From the NCBI GenBank assembly GCA_023424785.1, contig JAFADP010000111.1, positions 1 to 6,674 of the forward strand: a DNA stretch of 6,674 bases. Reading direction: 5' to 3'. Made by a program: the position numbers and the translations under genes. Of this stretch, positions 1 through 5,772 are shown piece by piece. Source of the stretch: Bacillota bacterium. GTDB lineage: Bacteria > Bacillota > Clostridia > Clostridiales > Clostridiaceae. How positions within the stretch are numbered: position 1 is the stretch's first letter; each line of letters opens with the position of its first letter. The notes below the pieces were generated by a model that ran no database searches, was not told the DNA's origin, and worked only from the letters and a program-made list of their open reading frames with translations.

Positions 1-37
1 CTCAAAAGTGAAAACTTTTGGGTTTCTTTTTTCTTTT
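1..37 (+). terminator. Rho-independent terminator of an upstream gene
   Basis: A hairpin pairs positions 3-9 (CAAAAGT) with 14-20 (ACTTTTG) around a GAAA tetraloop at 10-13. Positions 1-2 can add a C-G and a U-G pair with 21-22. A T-rich run follows at 23-37. The polarity is for plus-strand transcription, so it should end a gene lying left of the window. The left side of the stem may extend beyond the edge. Confidence 0.75.
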
Positions 38-45
38 ATAAATCT

Positions 46-51
46 TATAAT
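46..51 (+). promoter_or_regulatory. Probable -10 box for the small CxxC protein gene
   Basis: A perfect TATAAT lies 34 bases before the start codon at 86. The region 17 bases upstream (about 23-28, TTTCTT) is a poor -35 and falls inside the T tract of the preceding terminator, so any promoter here relies mostly on its -10. The ribosome binding site is AAAGGA at 73-78, seven bases before the ATG. Confidence 0.45.
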
Positions 52-85
52 TTAATTATGAATTTAATAATGAAAGGATGATTTT

Positions 86-487
86 ATGAATTTTAAGTTT
101 GAAGATAGAGAATACATGTTAAATGAAGAAAATTTAGATGCTTTTTTTAATGATGAAGAAAATCCAATAAATAATATAGATGAAGATTTTATTTTAAATT
201 TATTAAAGGATATAGAACTAGATTTTGAAAAGGCATATTATAATTTCCCTTGTGAATATTGTCGTGATAAAGATAAGAAAAAGCCATTTCCTTTTTTAGA
301 GTATCATTTTTACATTTACACTAAGGAGGGTAATTATGTAACTAATTCTTTAAAAATTGAAGAAGAAGGAACTTCATTCGTTAGACTTGAGAGAGAAGGT
401 AAGGTTGATAATAGTTACATAGTAAGTATTATAGTGTGTAGAGAATGTGGAAAGTACACTATAGAAATTGAAGAGTTTGAAATATAA
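86..487 (+). CDS. Small acidic protein with two CxxC pairs, function unknown
   Basis: This 133-residue protein has no recognised enzymatic domain. The N-terminal 50 residues are very rich in Asp and Glu (for example NDEENP and NIDEDF). A CEYC motif at residues 56-59 is followed at once by a basic DKDKKK stretch, and a second pair, CREC, lies at 118-121. Two CxxC knuckles about 60 residues apart suggest one metal site, probably zinc, holding together a beta-rich C-terminal half (strands such as YHFYIYTK, SYIVSIIV and YTIEIEEFEI). There is no signal peptide or membrane segment, so it is likely cytoplasmic. From memory it resembles the uncharacterised clostridial family DUF3785, which I could not check. 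The start is set by AAAGGA seven bases upstream. Upstream ATGs at 58, 70 and 78 are out of frame. It appears to be a single-gene unit between two terminators. Confidence 0.85.
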   Translation: MNFKFEDREYMLNEENLDAFFNDEENPINNIDEDFILNLLKDIELDFEKAYYNFPCEYCRDKDKKKPFPFLEYHFYIYTKEGNYVTNSLKIEEEGTSFVRLEREGKVDNSYIVSIIVCRECGKYTIEIEEFEI

Positions 488-524
488 AATAGGGATGCTC
501 ATTTAACTTGAGTATCCCTATTTT
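486..524. terminator. Bidirectional terminator between convergent genes
   Basis: A 16-bp stem pairs 486-501 (AAAATAGGGATGCTCA) with 509-524 around a 7-base loop at 502-508. The only imperfection is a G-T pair opposite in the CTCA segment, a G-U wobble in the plus transcript and an A-C mismatch in the minus transcript. The stem has A-rich and T-rich flanks, so it can act in both directions. It overlaps the TAA of the upstream gene (485-487) and the TAG of ytaF (518-520, read on the minus strand). Confidence 0.85.
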
Positions 525-1141
525 AATTTTAAAAAGGCTAATAGTATTAATATAAAACCTGATATCCATGAAAGATTTAAGTTTGTCTTTTCTACTACCT
601 TTTTTCCTATAATGTAACCTAATGTAATACATATTATTCCTAATACAAGGCATAGTATAATAGTTTCTATATATCCTCCACCGCTCAAGCTACTACCAAA
701 TCCAACTGCTAAACTATCAAATGATAAAGCTATGGATAGATAAAGAGCTTCTTTAGGGGAAAGAACCTTTGATTTATCAAAGTCTGCAATAGTTTCATCA
801 GCATATATTTGAAGCACAAAGTTCATATCAAATAGTTTAAATTTAAGGGGTTTGTCTGAAGACTTTCTCTTTTGTATAAATGTTTTAAATAAGCTTTCAA
901 ATAATCTATATATACCTATAATAAGCAAAATAGTAAAACTTAAAAATATAGCATAATCCCCAGGTATAAACTTCTTAATAAATCCTCCAAAGAATAGAGA
1001 GATTCCAAGTATTATTGCACCTACTGAACTTATTATAAATGATGATATAAAGGGGATCTTAATTTTGTTAGTACCATAGGCTATGCTAGCAAAAAATGCA
1101 TCTAGGCATATGGATGCCACTAATAAAAGTGATTCAATCAT
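518..1141 (-). CDS. ytaF: Sporulation membrane protein YtaF (MntP/LysE-like family)
   Basis: This is a 207-residue integral membrane protein with six predicted transmembrane segments, at roughly residues 2-22, 32-54, 63-82, 130-150, 157-178 and 188-206. It is an internally repeated 3+3 arrangement. The first helix carries CLDAFFASIAYG with an intramembrane Asp at 14, and the fourth carries the matching SFDSLAVGFG with Asp 142. These paired acidic residues are typical of the MntP manganese-efflux superfamily. The central loop at about 85-128, with ADETIADFDKSKVLSPKEA, is characteristic of the YtaF branch, annotated in Bacillus and Clostridium as a sporulation membrane protein. Transport of Mn2+ or another cation is inferred from the family and not shown for YtaF. 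The start has AGAGG at 1150-1154 on the minus strand, eight bases upstream. The gene is transcribed alone, divergent from the HAD phosphatase gene, and its stop codon lies within the shared terminator. Confidence 0.9.
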   Translation of the reverse strand: MIESLLLVASICLDAFFASIAYGTNKIKIPFISSFIISSVGAIILGISLFFGGFIKKFIPGDYAIFLSFTILLIIGIYRLFESLFKTFIQKRKSSDKPLKFKLFDMNFVLQIYADETIADFDKSKVLSPKEALYLSIALSFDSLAVGFGSSLSGGGYIETIILCLVLGIICITLGYIIGKKVVEKTNLNLSWISGFILILLAFLKLK

Positions 1142-1285
1142 TTTTTTTACCTCTGTATACTATAGTTAATATATTCTATGAAATAAAAATAATTTAGTTA
1201 CAAATAAAATTGTTAGAAAATTTAAGTATAAAAAAAGATATGTTATAATAAATATAATATTTTGATTACGGAGGATTAATAAGTA
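1142..1285. other. Divergent intergenic region between ytaF and the HAD gene
   Basis: This 144-base, very AT-rich gap contains the ytaF ribosome binding site (1150-1154, minus strand) and the promoter and ribosome binding site of the HAD gene on the plus strand. A ytaF promoter must also lie here, but I see no convincing -35/-10 pair on the minus strand. I see no small coding frame or folded leader. Confidence 0.6.
1241..1275 (+). promoter_or_regulatory. Extended -10 promoter and ribosome binding site of the HAD gene
   Basis: TGTTATAAT at 1241-1249 is an extended -10 (TGn plus a perfect TATAAT). The hexamer 17 bases upstream, TTTAAG at 1221-1226, is a weak -35, which is normal for extended -10 promoters. 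Transcription would begin near 1256. GGAGGA at 1270-1275 is a strong ribosome binding site ten bases before the ATG at 1286. Confidence 0.6.
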
Positions 1286-2095
1286 ATGTACAAGGTAATT
1301 GCACTTGATATGGATGGAACACTTTTAAATGAAAAGAAGGAAATAACTCCTGCAACAATGAAAGCTTTAAGAGAAGCTAAGGATATGGGAGTAAAAGTTG
1401 TATTAGCATCAGGAAGACCAATAGAGGGACTTTATAAATATTTAGATGAAATAGGATTAGTTGAAGAAGATCAATATGTATTAAGTTATAATGGTTCTTT
1501 AGTTCAAGAAACTAAGAGTAAAAAAATCATATGTGAAAATGCTTTAAAGGGAGAAGACTATATTTACACTTATGAAATAGCAAGAGAATTAGGATTAAAT
1601 ATTCATGCTTTTTCAGCTGAAAGAGGTTTAATAACTCCAAAGTTAAATAAGTATACTCAATATGAAGCTGATATGAATGGAATAACTGCAACAGTTGAAC
1701 CAATTTCAGTTATAAAGAATGAAGAAGATATAATAAAAATTATGTACATTGATGAGCCAGAAGTACTAGAAGAAGGTATAAAAAGATTACCTCAAGAACT
1801 ATATGACAAGTATACAGTTGTTAGAAGTGCACCATTTTTCTTAGAGTTTGTTAATAAAGAATCTAGTAAAGGGGTTGGACTTAAAGCCTTATCAGAACAT
1901 TTAGGAATTACAGAAAAAGAAGTTATTGCAGTAGGTGATGCAAACAATGACCTATCAATGCTAGAATATGCAGGATTAGGAGTTGCAATGGAAAACGGAA
2001 CAAAAGAAGTAAAAGAAATTGCAAACTACATAACAAAAAGCAATGAAGAAGATGGAGTTGCACATATTATAAATAAATTTATCTTAGAAAAATAA
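1286..2095 (+). CDS. Cof-type HAD hydrolase, YidA-like sugar phosphatase
   Basis: This is a 269-residue cytoplasmic phosphatase of the haloacid dehalogenase superfamily, Cof/YidA subfamily (class IIB cap), of full expected length. All four HAD motifs are visible. Motif I is DMDGT, with the nucleophile Asp 8 and the acid/base Asp 10. Motif II is SGRP, with Ser 42. The motif III lysine is Lys 195 in NKESSKG. Motif IV is GDANND at 217-222, with Mg2+-binding Asp 218 and Asp 222. Residues of about 85-185 form the cap that selects the substrate. Family members dephosphorylate small sugar phosphates and related metabolites with broad specificity, so the physiological substrate cannot be read from the sequence. 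The start is fixed by motif I near the N-terminus and by GGAGGA upstream. The gene has its own promoter and appears monocistronic, ending before the structured element at 2109-2190. Confidence 0.93.
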   Translation: MYKVIALDMDGTLLNEKKEITPATMKALREAKDMGVKVVLASGRPIEGLYKYLDEIGLVEEDQYVLSYNGSLVQETKSKKIICENALKGEDYIYTYEIARELGLNIHAFSAERGLITPKLNKYTQYEADMNGITATVEPISVIKNEEDIIKIMYIDEPEVLEEGIKRLPQELYDKYTVVRSAPFFLEFVNKESSKGVGLKALSEHLGITEKEVIAVGDANNDLSMLEYAGLGVAMENGTKEVKEIANYITKSNEEDGVAHIINKFILEK

Positions 2096-2108
2096 TTTTA
2101 TTTAATTT

Positions 2109-2190
2109 AAAAAAGGTGAGTAGATTTAATTACATTTGACTTAGAGCTTGCTTATGGAAGAGTAAGTCAATAAATCCTGCCACCTTTTTT
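2109..2190. terminator. Long three-part stem-loop between convergent genes
   Basis: An outer 10-bp perfect stem pairs 2109-2118 (AAAAAAGGTG) with 2181-2190 (CACCTTTTTT). After a 4x4 internal loop comes a 6-bp stem, GATTTA at 2123-2128 with TAAATC at 2171-2176. A seven-base bulge at 2129-2135 then leads to an 8-bp stem, TTGACTTA at 2136-2143 with TAAGTCAA at 2163-2170, closing on a 19-base loop. The A and T runs at the outer ends suit termination in both directions for the HAD gene and the convergent prenyltransferase gene. The long arm is unusual for a simple terminator, so a stable small RNA or a remnant of a palindromic repeat is possible. Confidence 0.6.
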
Positions 2191-2205
2191 GTTGCAATAA
2201 ATAAT

Positions 2206-2844
2206 TTATCCACCAAGGGTTATATCTTGAGTATTATACCATTCTAGAGCATTTTCTAGGTGTTCTGGTTTATAATCTGGCCATAGGTCATCTATTATGT
2301 AGAAATCTGAGTATACAGATTGTATTGGTAAAAAACCACTTAATCTGCGTCTACCTCCCCATCTTATTATTAAATCAATTCTAGATATATTGTTTGAATG
2401 TATATTAGACATTAAGCTTTTTCTTGTTTGTCTTCCTTCAATCATGTTTAAGTCCCATTCCCAGCCATAATTAATTAAAAAGTTAACTCTTGTTTTACCT
2501 GTTCCAAATTTTTTTGGAGTAGTAAATTCTAAAAGTTCCTGTGGAAAACAAGGGGAGTTAGTATTACCTATAACTAATATTTCAGCATTTTCTTTTGTTA
2601 TTAACTTTACTGATTTTATACATGCATCAATAAATGCTTCTTTTTGATATGAAGGTCTTTTTGTATTATCTGTAGTAAATCCATAAAAAGTAATTTCTTT
2701 TATACCTAGTTTTTCACATTGTTTAAATAATAATAGTCCAGGGGTTATTCCTAGGTTATAACCTTTGTCTTTAGTCATACCATGAGATACAGCAAATCTT
2801 CTATTACCATCAGGTATTACTCCTATATGATTAGGTATTCTCAT
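2206..2844 (-). CDS. Divergent undecaprenyl diphosphate synthase family protein
   Basis: This 212-residue protein belongs to the cis-prenyltransferase (UppS) fold, which adds isopentenyl diphosphate to an allylic diphosphate to make polyprenyl carriers. Family landmarks are present. HIGVIPDGNRRFA carries the pyrophosphate-binding Asp 12. FTTDNTKRP at 56-64 matches the usual FSTENWKRP, and RWGGRRRLSGFLPIQ at 161-175 keeps the two arginines and the serine that bind isopentenyl diphosphate. LWPDY and a terminal GG are also present. Several usual residues differ: the His of the GHKxG segment is Tyr 29, the Trp after the NxW Asn is Thr 61, and the metal-binding Glu near the C-terminus is Asp 180. 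The protein is about 20-40 residues shorter than housekeeping UppS, with the loss in the middle. It is therefore probably a second, specialised paralogue and not the cell-wall enzyme. The product chain is unknown. The start has a strong AGGAGGA at 2851-2857, six bases upstream. Confidence 0.85.
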   Translation of the reverse strand: MRIPNHIGVIPDGNRRFAVSHGMTKDKGYNLGITPGLLLFKQCEKLGIKEITFYGFTTDNTKRPSYQKEAFIDACIKSVKLITKENAEILVIGNTNSPCFPQELLEFTTPKKFGTGKTRVNFLINYGWEWDLNMIEGRQTRKSLMSNIHSNNISRIDLIIRWGGRRRLSGFLPIQSVYSDFYIIDDLWPDYKPEHLENALEWYNTQDITLGG

Positions 2845-2927
2845 AAATAATCCTCCTTTATTAATAAATATATTATTTACATTAATAGAAAAACTATACG
2901 TATTTAATTAATATAAATAAGAGCTCA
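2845..2927. other. Upstream region of the prenyltransferase gene
   Basis: On the minus strand this contains AGGAGGA (2851-2857) and AT-rich DNA. TATAGT (complement of 2893-2898) could be a -10, but the matching -35 is poor, so I do not call the promoter. No folded leader, small gene or repeat array is apparent. Confidence 0.5.
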
Positions 2928-2956
2928 TTGATTAGTCAAATCTACTCTTTTATAAT
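2928..2956 (+). promoter_or_regulatory. SigA-type promoter of the hemA operon
   Basis: TTGATT at 2928-2933 and a perfect TATAAT at 2951-2956 are separated by exactly 17 bases, an excellent vegetative promoter. Transcription should begin near 2963, giving a leader of about 48 bases. That is too short for a cobalamin riboswitch or a T-box, so none is expected between this promoter and hemA. The ribosome binding site of hemA is weak: AAAAGG at 2991-2996 is 14 bases from the ATG. Confidence 0.7.
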
Positions 2957-3010
2957 TACATAAAGTAATATAAAATATATCATATATTATAAAAGGTCTG
3001 TGGTAAAAGA

Positions 3011-4201
3011 ATGATAAAATTAATAGGGTTAAAAAAGGATTGTTCGATTCACATAAGAGAAAAGTTTGCTCTTGGAGTAAATAAAAATGAGAATAGTATA
3101 AAAAAGCTTTTAGAATATTTTGAAGAAGTTATAGTTATAAGTACTTGTAATAGAACAGAAATTTATTTTAATGATTTAGGTTGTAGTGATGGAGTATTAG
3201 ATAAGATTTTTAATGTATTAGAATTAGAAAATTACCTTAAGGAATATGTTTTTTTATCAGAAGGTAATGATGTGTATAGGCATTTATTTAAGGTTGCTTG
3301 TGGATATCATTCTAAAATATTAGGAGAAGATCAAATATTAGGTCAAATAAAGGATAGTTATGATAAGTCATTAAAAATTAATGGGGCAGCTAAGGAGTTA
3401 GGAAGACTTTTTCAAACAGCATTAACTTGTGGAAAGAGATTTAGAAGAGAAGCTAAGCTTTATGAAATTCCTGTATCATCTGCATCAATTGTTGCAAGTA
3501 AAATTGTTAATGAAGGATGTAAAAATGTTATGGTTATAGGATATGGAGAAGTTGGAAAAAGGGTTGTAAAATATCTAAAGAGCCATAAAATAAGTAATAT
3601 TTATTTAGCAGTAAGAAATATAGAAAAGGTAAAAGATATTATAGGAGTTAATGTAATTAATATTAATGATAAAAATAATTATATAAAAAATATGGATTGC
3701 ATAGTTTCATGTACATCATCTTCAGAAATAATAATAAGCTTAGATGATATGGCATTATATAAGGAAAATTTATTAATGTTTGATATGGCAATTCCACGAG
3801 ATGTAGATACAAGAATTTATGAATTAGATGGAATAAGTTTATATAATATAGATTCTATTAGCAAAATTGATGATGAGAATAAGATTTTAAGAAAAGAACG
3901 AATGAATAAATATAGATATATAATTGATGAGTATTTATATGAATATAAACAATGGATTAAACTTAGAGGATTATCATCAAGTATAAAGGAAATAAAATCT
4001 TATGGAGATAAAATTAATTCTAGAAGAATTGATACTCATAATAGAAAAAAAGGATATGATGAATTAGTAAATACTCTAATAAAAAGTACTTCTAATGTAT
4101 ATATCAATAGAGCAATAGATGTTTTAAAGGAAGAGTCACTAAAAGGAAGTGAAGATGAATGTCTAAGAATAATAATGAAGATCTTTGCAGGAAAGAAGTA
4201 G
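3011..4201 (+). CDS. hemA: Glutamyl-tRNA reductase HemA
   Basis: This enzyme reduces glutamyl-tRNA(Glu) with NADPH to glutamate-1-semialdehyde, the first committed step of C5-pathway tetrapyrrole synthesis. The 396-residue length is close to the family norm. The catalytic domain carries STCNRTE with the thioester-forming Cys 46, then the RHLFKVACG segment with conserved His 91. Next is the signature GYHSKILGEDQILGQ at 98-112, in which the usual GLDS is GYHS. The NADPH-binding Rossmann domain starts at VMVIGYGEVGK, with the glycine motif at 177-182. FDMAIPRDVD at 257-266 matches the usual D-L-A-x-P-R-D. Residues after about 290 form the long helical dimerisation domain. The ATG at 3011 places beta strand 1 (IKLIGL) correctly, although its ribosome binding site is weak. 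It heads the operon, and its last 43 bases overlap the next gene. Confidence 0.96.
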   Translation: MIKLIGLKKDCSIHIREKFALGVNKNENSIKKLLEYFEEVIVISTCNRTEIYFNDLGCSDGVLDKIFNVLELENYLKEYVFLSEGNDVYRHLFKVACGYHSKILGEDQILGQIKDSYDKSLKINGAAKELGRLFQTALTCGKRFRREAKLYEIPVSSASIVASKIVNEGCKNVMVIGYGEVGKRVVKYLKSHKISNIYLAVRNIEKVKDIIGVNVININDKNNYIKNMDCIVSCTSSSEIIISLDDMALYKENLLMFDMAIPRDVDTRIYELDGISLYNIDSISKIDDENKILRKERMNKYRYIIDEYLYEYKQWIKLRGLSSSIKEIKSYGDKINSRRIDTHNRKKGYDELVNTLIKSTSNVYINRAIDVLKEESLKGSEDECLRIIMKIFAGKK

Positions 4202-4800
4202 AATATTCATTAATATCTTTATTTTCTAATAAAATAAGAATAGGTATAATTGGTCTTGGAAAAGCAGGTATTATAAAGGCAAAACATTTTTATGCACAGG
4301 GAGCAAGTATAGAAATACTAACTAAGGAAAATTATATGGAAAATATTCCTTTTAATGGGGATAGAGTTAAAATAATAAATAAATCATATGAAAAGAATTT
4401 TTTAAAAGATAAACATATTATAATCATTGCTATAGATGATAATAATGTTAGAGATATTATAAAAAAAGATTGTGAGGAATTATCTAAAATATATATTGAT
4501 TCATCTTCTTTTAAAGAGGGGATGGGGGCAGTACCATCTCAAATTCATGGTAATAATGCAATAATAGGTGCGAATACTTTAGGTGGTAATCCAAGAGGTG
4601 CAGTTTTTTTAGCTAATAAGTTAAAGGAAACTTTAAATAAGTATGATGATTTTATAGGATTTACTACTAAAATTAGAAATAGTATAGAAGATTCGAGGTT
4701 GAAAAAGGAAGTAGCAGAGTTTATATGTACAGATGAATTCTACTTCTTTTATAAAAAGGGTGTTGGAGAAGAAATTATAAAATTATTTTGGAATATATAG
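4159..4800 (+). CDS. Precorrin-2 dehydrogenase-like protein (SirC/CysG N-domain family)
   Basis: This 213-residue protein probably oxidises precorrin-2 to sirohydrochlorin with NAD+, upstream of sirohaem and cobalt insertion. A Rossmann fold begins at IRIGIIGLGKAG (residues 26-37, GxGxxG at 32-37). It continues with QGASIEILTKE and IIIIAIDDNNVRD, the latter matching the usual V-I-A-A-T-D-D-x-x-x-N. The segment IDSSSFKEGMGAVPS at 113-127 corresponds to the family's V-N-V-x-D...F-x-x-P-S active-site strand but is poorly conserved. GGNPRGAVFLANKLK at 142-156 corresponds to the usual GGxSPxxAxxLR. A helical C-terminal domain follows. The start at 4159 overlaps the 3' end of hemA by 43 bases, with AAGGAAG at 4143-4149 nine bases before it. 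This suggests translational coupling to HemA. The substrate is inferred from fold and context. The weak active-site match leaves open a regulatory or altered role. The frame stays open after the stop (see findings). Confidence 0.8.
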   Translation: MSKNNNEDLCRKEVEYSLISLFSNKIRIGIIGLGKAGIIKAKHFYAQGASIEILTKENYMENIPFNGDRVKIINKSYEKNFLKDKHIIIIAIDDNNVRDIIKKDCEELSKIYIDSSSFKEGMGAVPSQIHGNNAIIGANTLGGNPRGAVFLANKLKETLNKYDDFIGFTTKIRNSIEDSRLKKEVAEFICTDEFYFFYKKGVGEEIIKLFWNI

Positions 4801-4886
4801 AGTAAAAAGAGGGAAAAATATTATAACTCATATAAAATTCTTAAATTTAATAAGGAAATAGAAGTAGATGTTAAGAGGTGAAATTT
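4801..4886 (+). other. Gap between the SirC-like gene and hemC
   Basis: This 86-base gap within the operon has no terminator hairpin and no convincing promoter. It includes the hemC ribosome binding site AAGAGGTG at 4873-4880. The reading frame of the upstream gene stays open across it until TGA at 4879-4881. Confidence 0.5.
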
Positions 4887-5762
4887 ATGGAGCTTGTTAT
4901 AGCAACAAGAAAAAGTAAATTAGCTCAAGTTCAAGCAGAAAGAGTAATGAATTTACTTAAAAAATCTCAAAATATAGACTCAAAAAAGTTACTTATAGTT
5001 ACAGAAGGCGATAGAAGATTAGATGTAACATTAGATAAGATAGGTGGTAAAGGTGTCTTTACGAAGGAAATAGAATATGCTCTTTTAAGAAAGAAAGCAG
5101 ATGGAGCAGTTCATAGTATGAAGGATGTTCCTTTTTTATTAGGTGATGAATTTGAAATTACTGCAATACCAGAAAGAGAAGATGTAAGAGATGCATTTAT
5201 TTCAAGAGAGGGAATACCTTTTAGTGAATTAAAAAAAGGTGCTAAAATAGGAACTAGTAGTATAAGAAGAATGGCATTATTAAAGTCTATAAGAAGTGAT
5301 TTAGAGATTGTTCCTATTAGAGGAAATGTGCAAACTAGATTACAAAAAATGAACAATGAAGGCTTAGATGGAATAATACTAGCTTCTGCAGGATTAAAAA
5401 GATTAGGAGAAGAAAAAATAATAACAGATTATTTTGATCCGACTATATTTTTACCAGCTATAGGACAAGGTGCTTTAGGAATAGAATGTTTAAAAGATGG
5501 AGTTAATAAGTCTTATTTTAATAAACTTGATAATATACATGCAAGAATTGAAGTTGAGGCAGAAAGAAGTTTTATGAAAGCCTTAAATGGAGACTGTCAT
5601 AGCTTAATTGGAGCATATACAAAGCTTGAAGGTAATAATTTATATATGATTGGAACTTATATGGTGAGTGGAAAAATAGTTAAGAAGGATATATACGGGA
5701 AAGTAGAGGATAATATAGAATTAGGAAAGGAGCTAGCTAAAAAAATTTTAGCTAGTGGATAG
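4887..5762 (+). CDS. hemC: Hydroxymethylbilane synthase HemC (porphobilinogen deaminase)
   Basis: HemC condenses four porphobilinogen molecules into the linear tetrapyrrole hydroxymethylbilane on a covalent dipyrromethane cofactor. Counting from the ATG at 4887 it has 291 residues, slightly short of the common 300-315. Visible landmarks are IATRKSKLAQVQA near the N-terminus and GGKGVFTKEIE at 53-62. The catalytic Asp 80 lies in VHSMKDVP, and the substrate-binding arginines lie in GTSSIRR at 122-128. AIGQGALGIE at 191-200 follows. The cofactor-attachment Cys 237 sits in GDCHSLIGAY, where many homologues have GGC. The frame extends upstream to a GTG at 4878, but that GTG lies inside the ribosome binding site AAGAGGTG (4873-4880), six bases before the ATG, so the ATG is the start. 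It lies between the SirC-like gene and cobA-hemD, which starts ten bases after its stop. Confidence 0.95.
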   Translation: MELVIATRKSKLAQVQAERVMNLLKKSQNIDSKKLLIVTEGDRRLDVTLDKIGGKGVFTKEIEYALLRKKADGAVHSMKDVPFLLGDEFEITAIPEREDVRDAFISREGIPFSELKKGAKIGTSSIRRMALLKSIRSDLEIVPIRGNVQTRLQKMNNEGLDGIILASAGLKRLGEEKIITDYFDPTIFLPAIGQGALGIECLKDGVNKSYFNKLDNIHARIEVEAERSFMKALNGDCHSLIGAYTKLEGNNLYMIGTYMVSGKIVKKDIYGKVEDNIELGKELAKKILASG

Positions 5763-5772
5763 GTAATTAGCT

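Noticed and set aside
459..653. Minus-strand open frame of 64 codons over the end of ytaF
   Set aside because: It lies in another frame over ytaF and the terminator, has no family resemblance, and crosses a 16-bp terminator stem.
2206..2844. Frameshift or internal deletion making the prenyltransferase a pseudogene
   Set aside because: The frame is continuous from a strong ribosome binding site to a family-typical C-terminal GG, and signature motifs at both ends are intact, so it is more likely a short paralogue than a broken gene.
2118..2947. Inverted 10-base match GAGTAGATTT (2118-2127) and its complement (2938-2947) flanking the prenyltransferase gene
   Set aside because: Ten-base matches of this composition are expected many times by chance in a window this size. 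The flanking bases do not extend the match, and there is no target duplication or transposase.
2845..3010. Cobalamin riboswitch or T-box upstream of hemA
   Set aside because: The likely promoter leaves only about 48 bases of AT-rich leader. I see no B12-box-like segment, T-box sequence or terminator before hemA.
4878..4886. GTG at 4878 as the hemC start, adding three residues
   Set aside because: The GTG is part of the AAGAGGTG ribosome binding site that serves the ATG at 4887. No separate site precedes the GTG at a suitable distance.
5111..5356. Minus-strand open frame of 81 codons inside hemC
   Set aside because: It lies entirely opposite a well-conserved part of hemC, including VHSMKDVP and GTSSIRR. 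Such frames are expected by chance on the complement of AT-rich genes.
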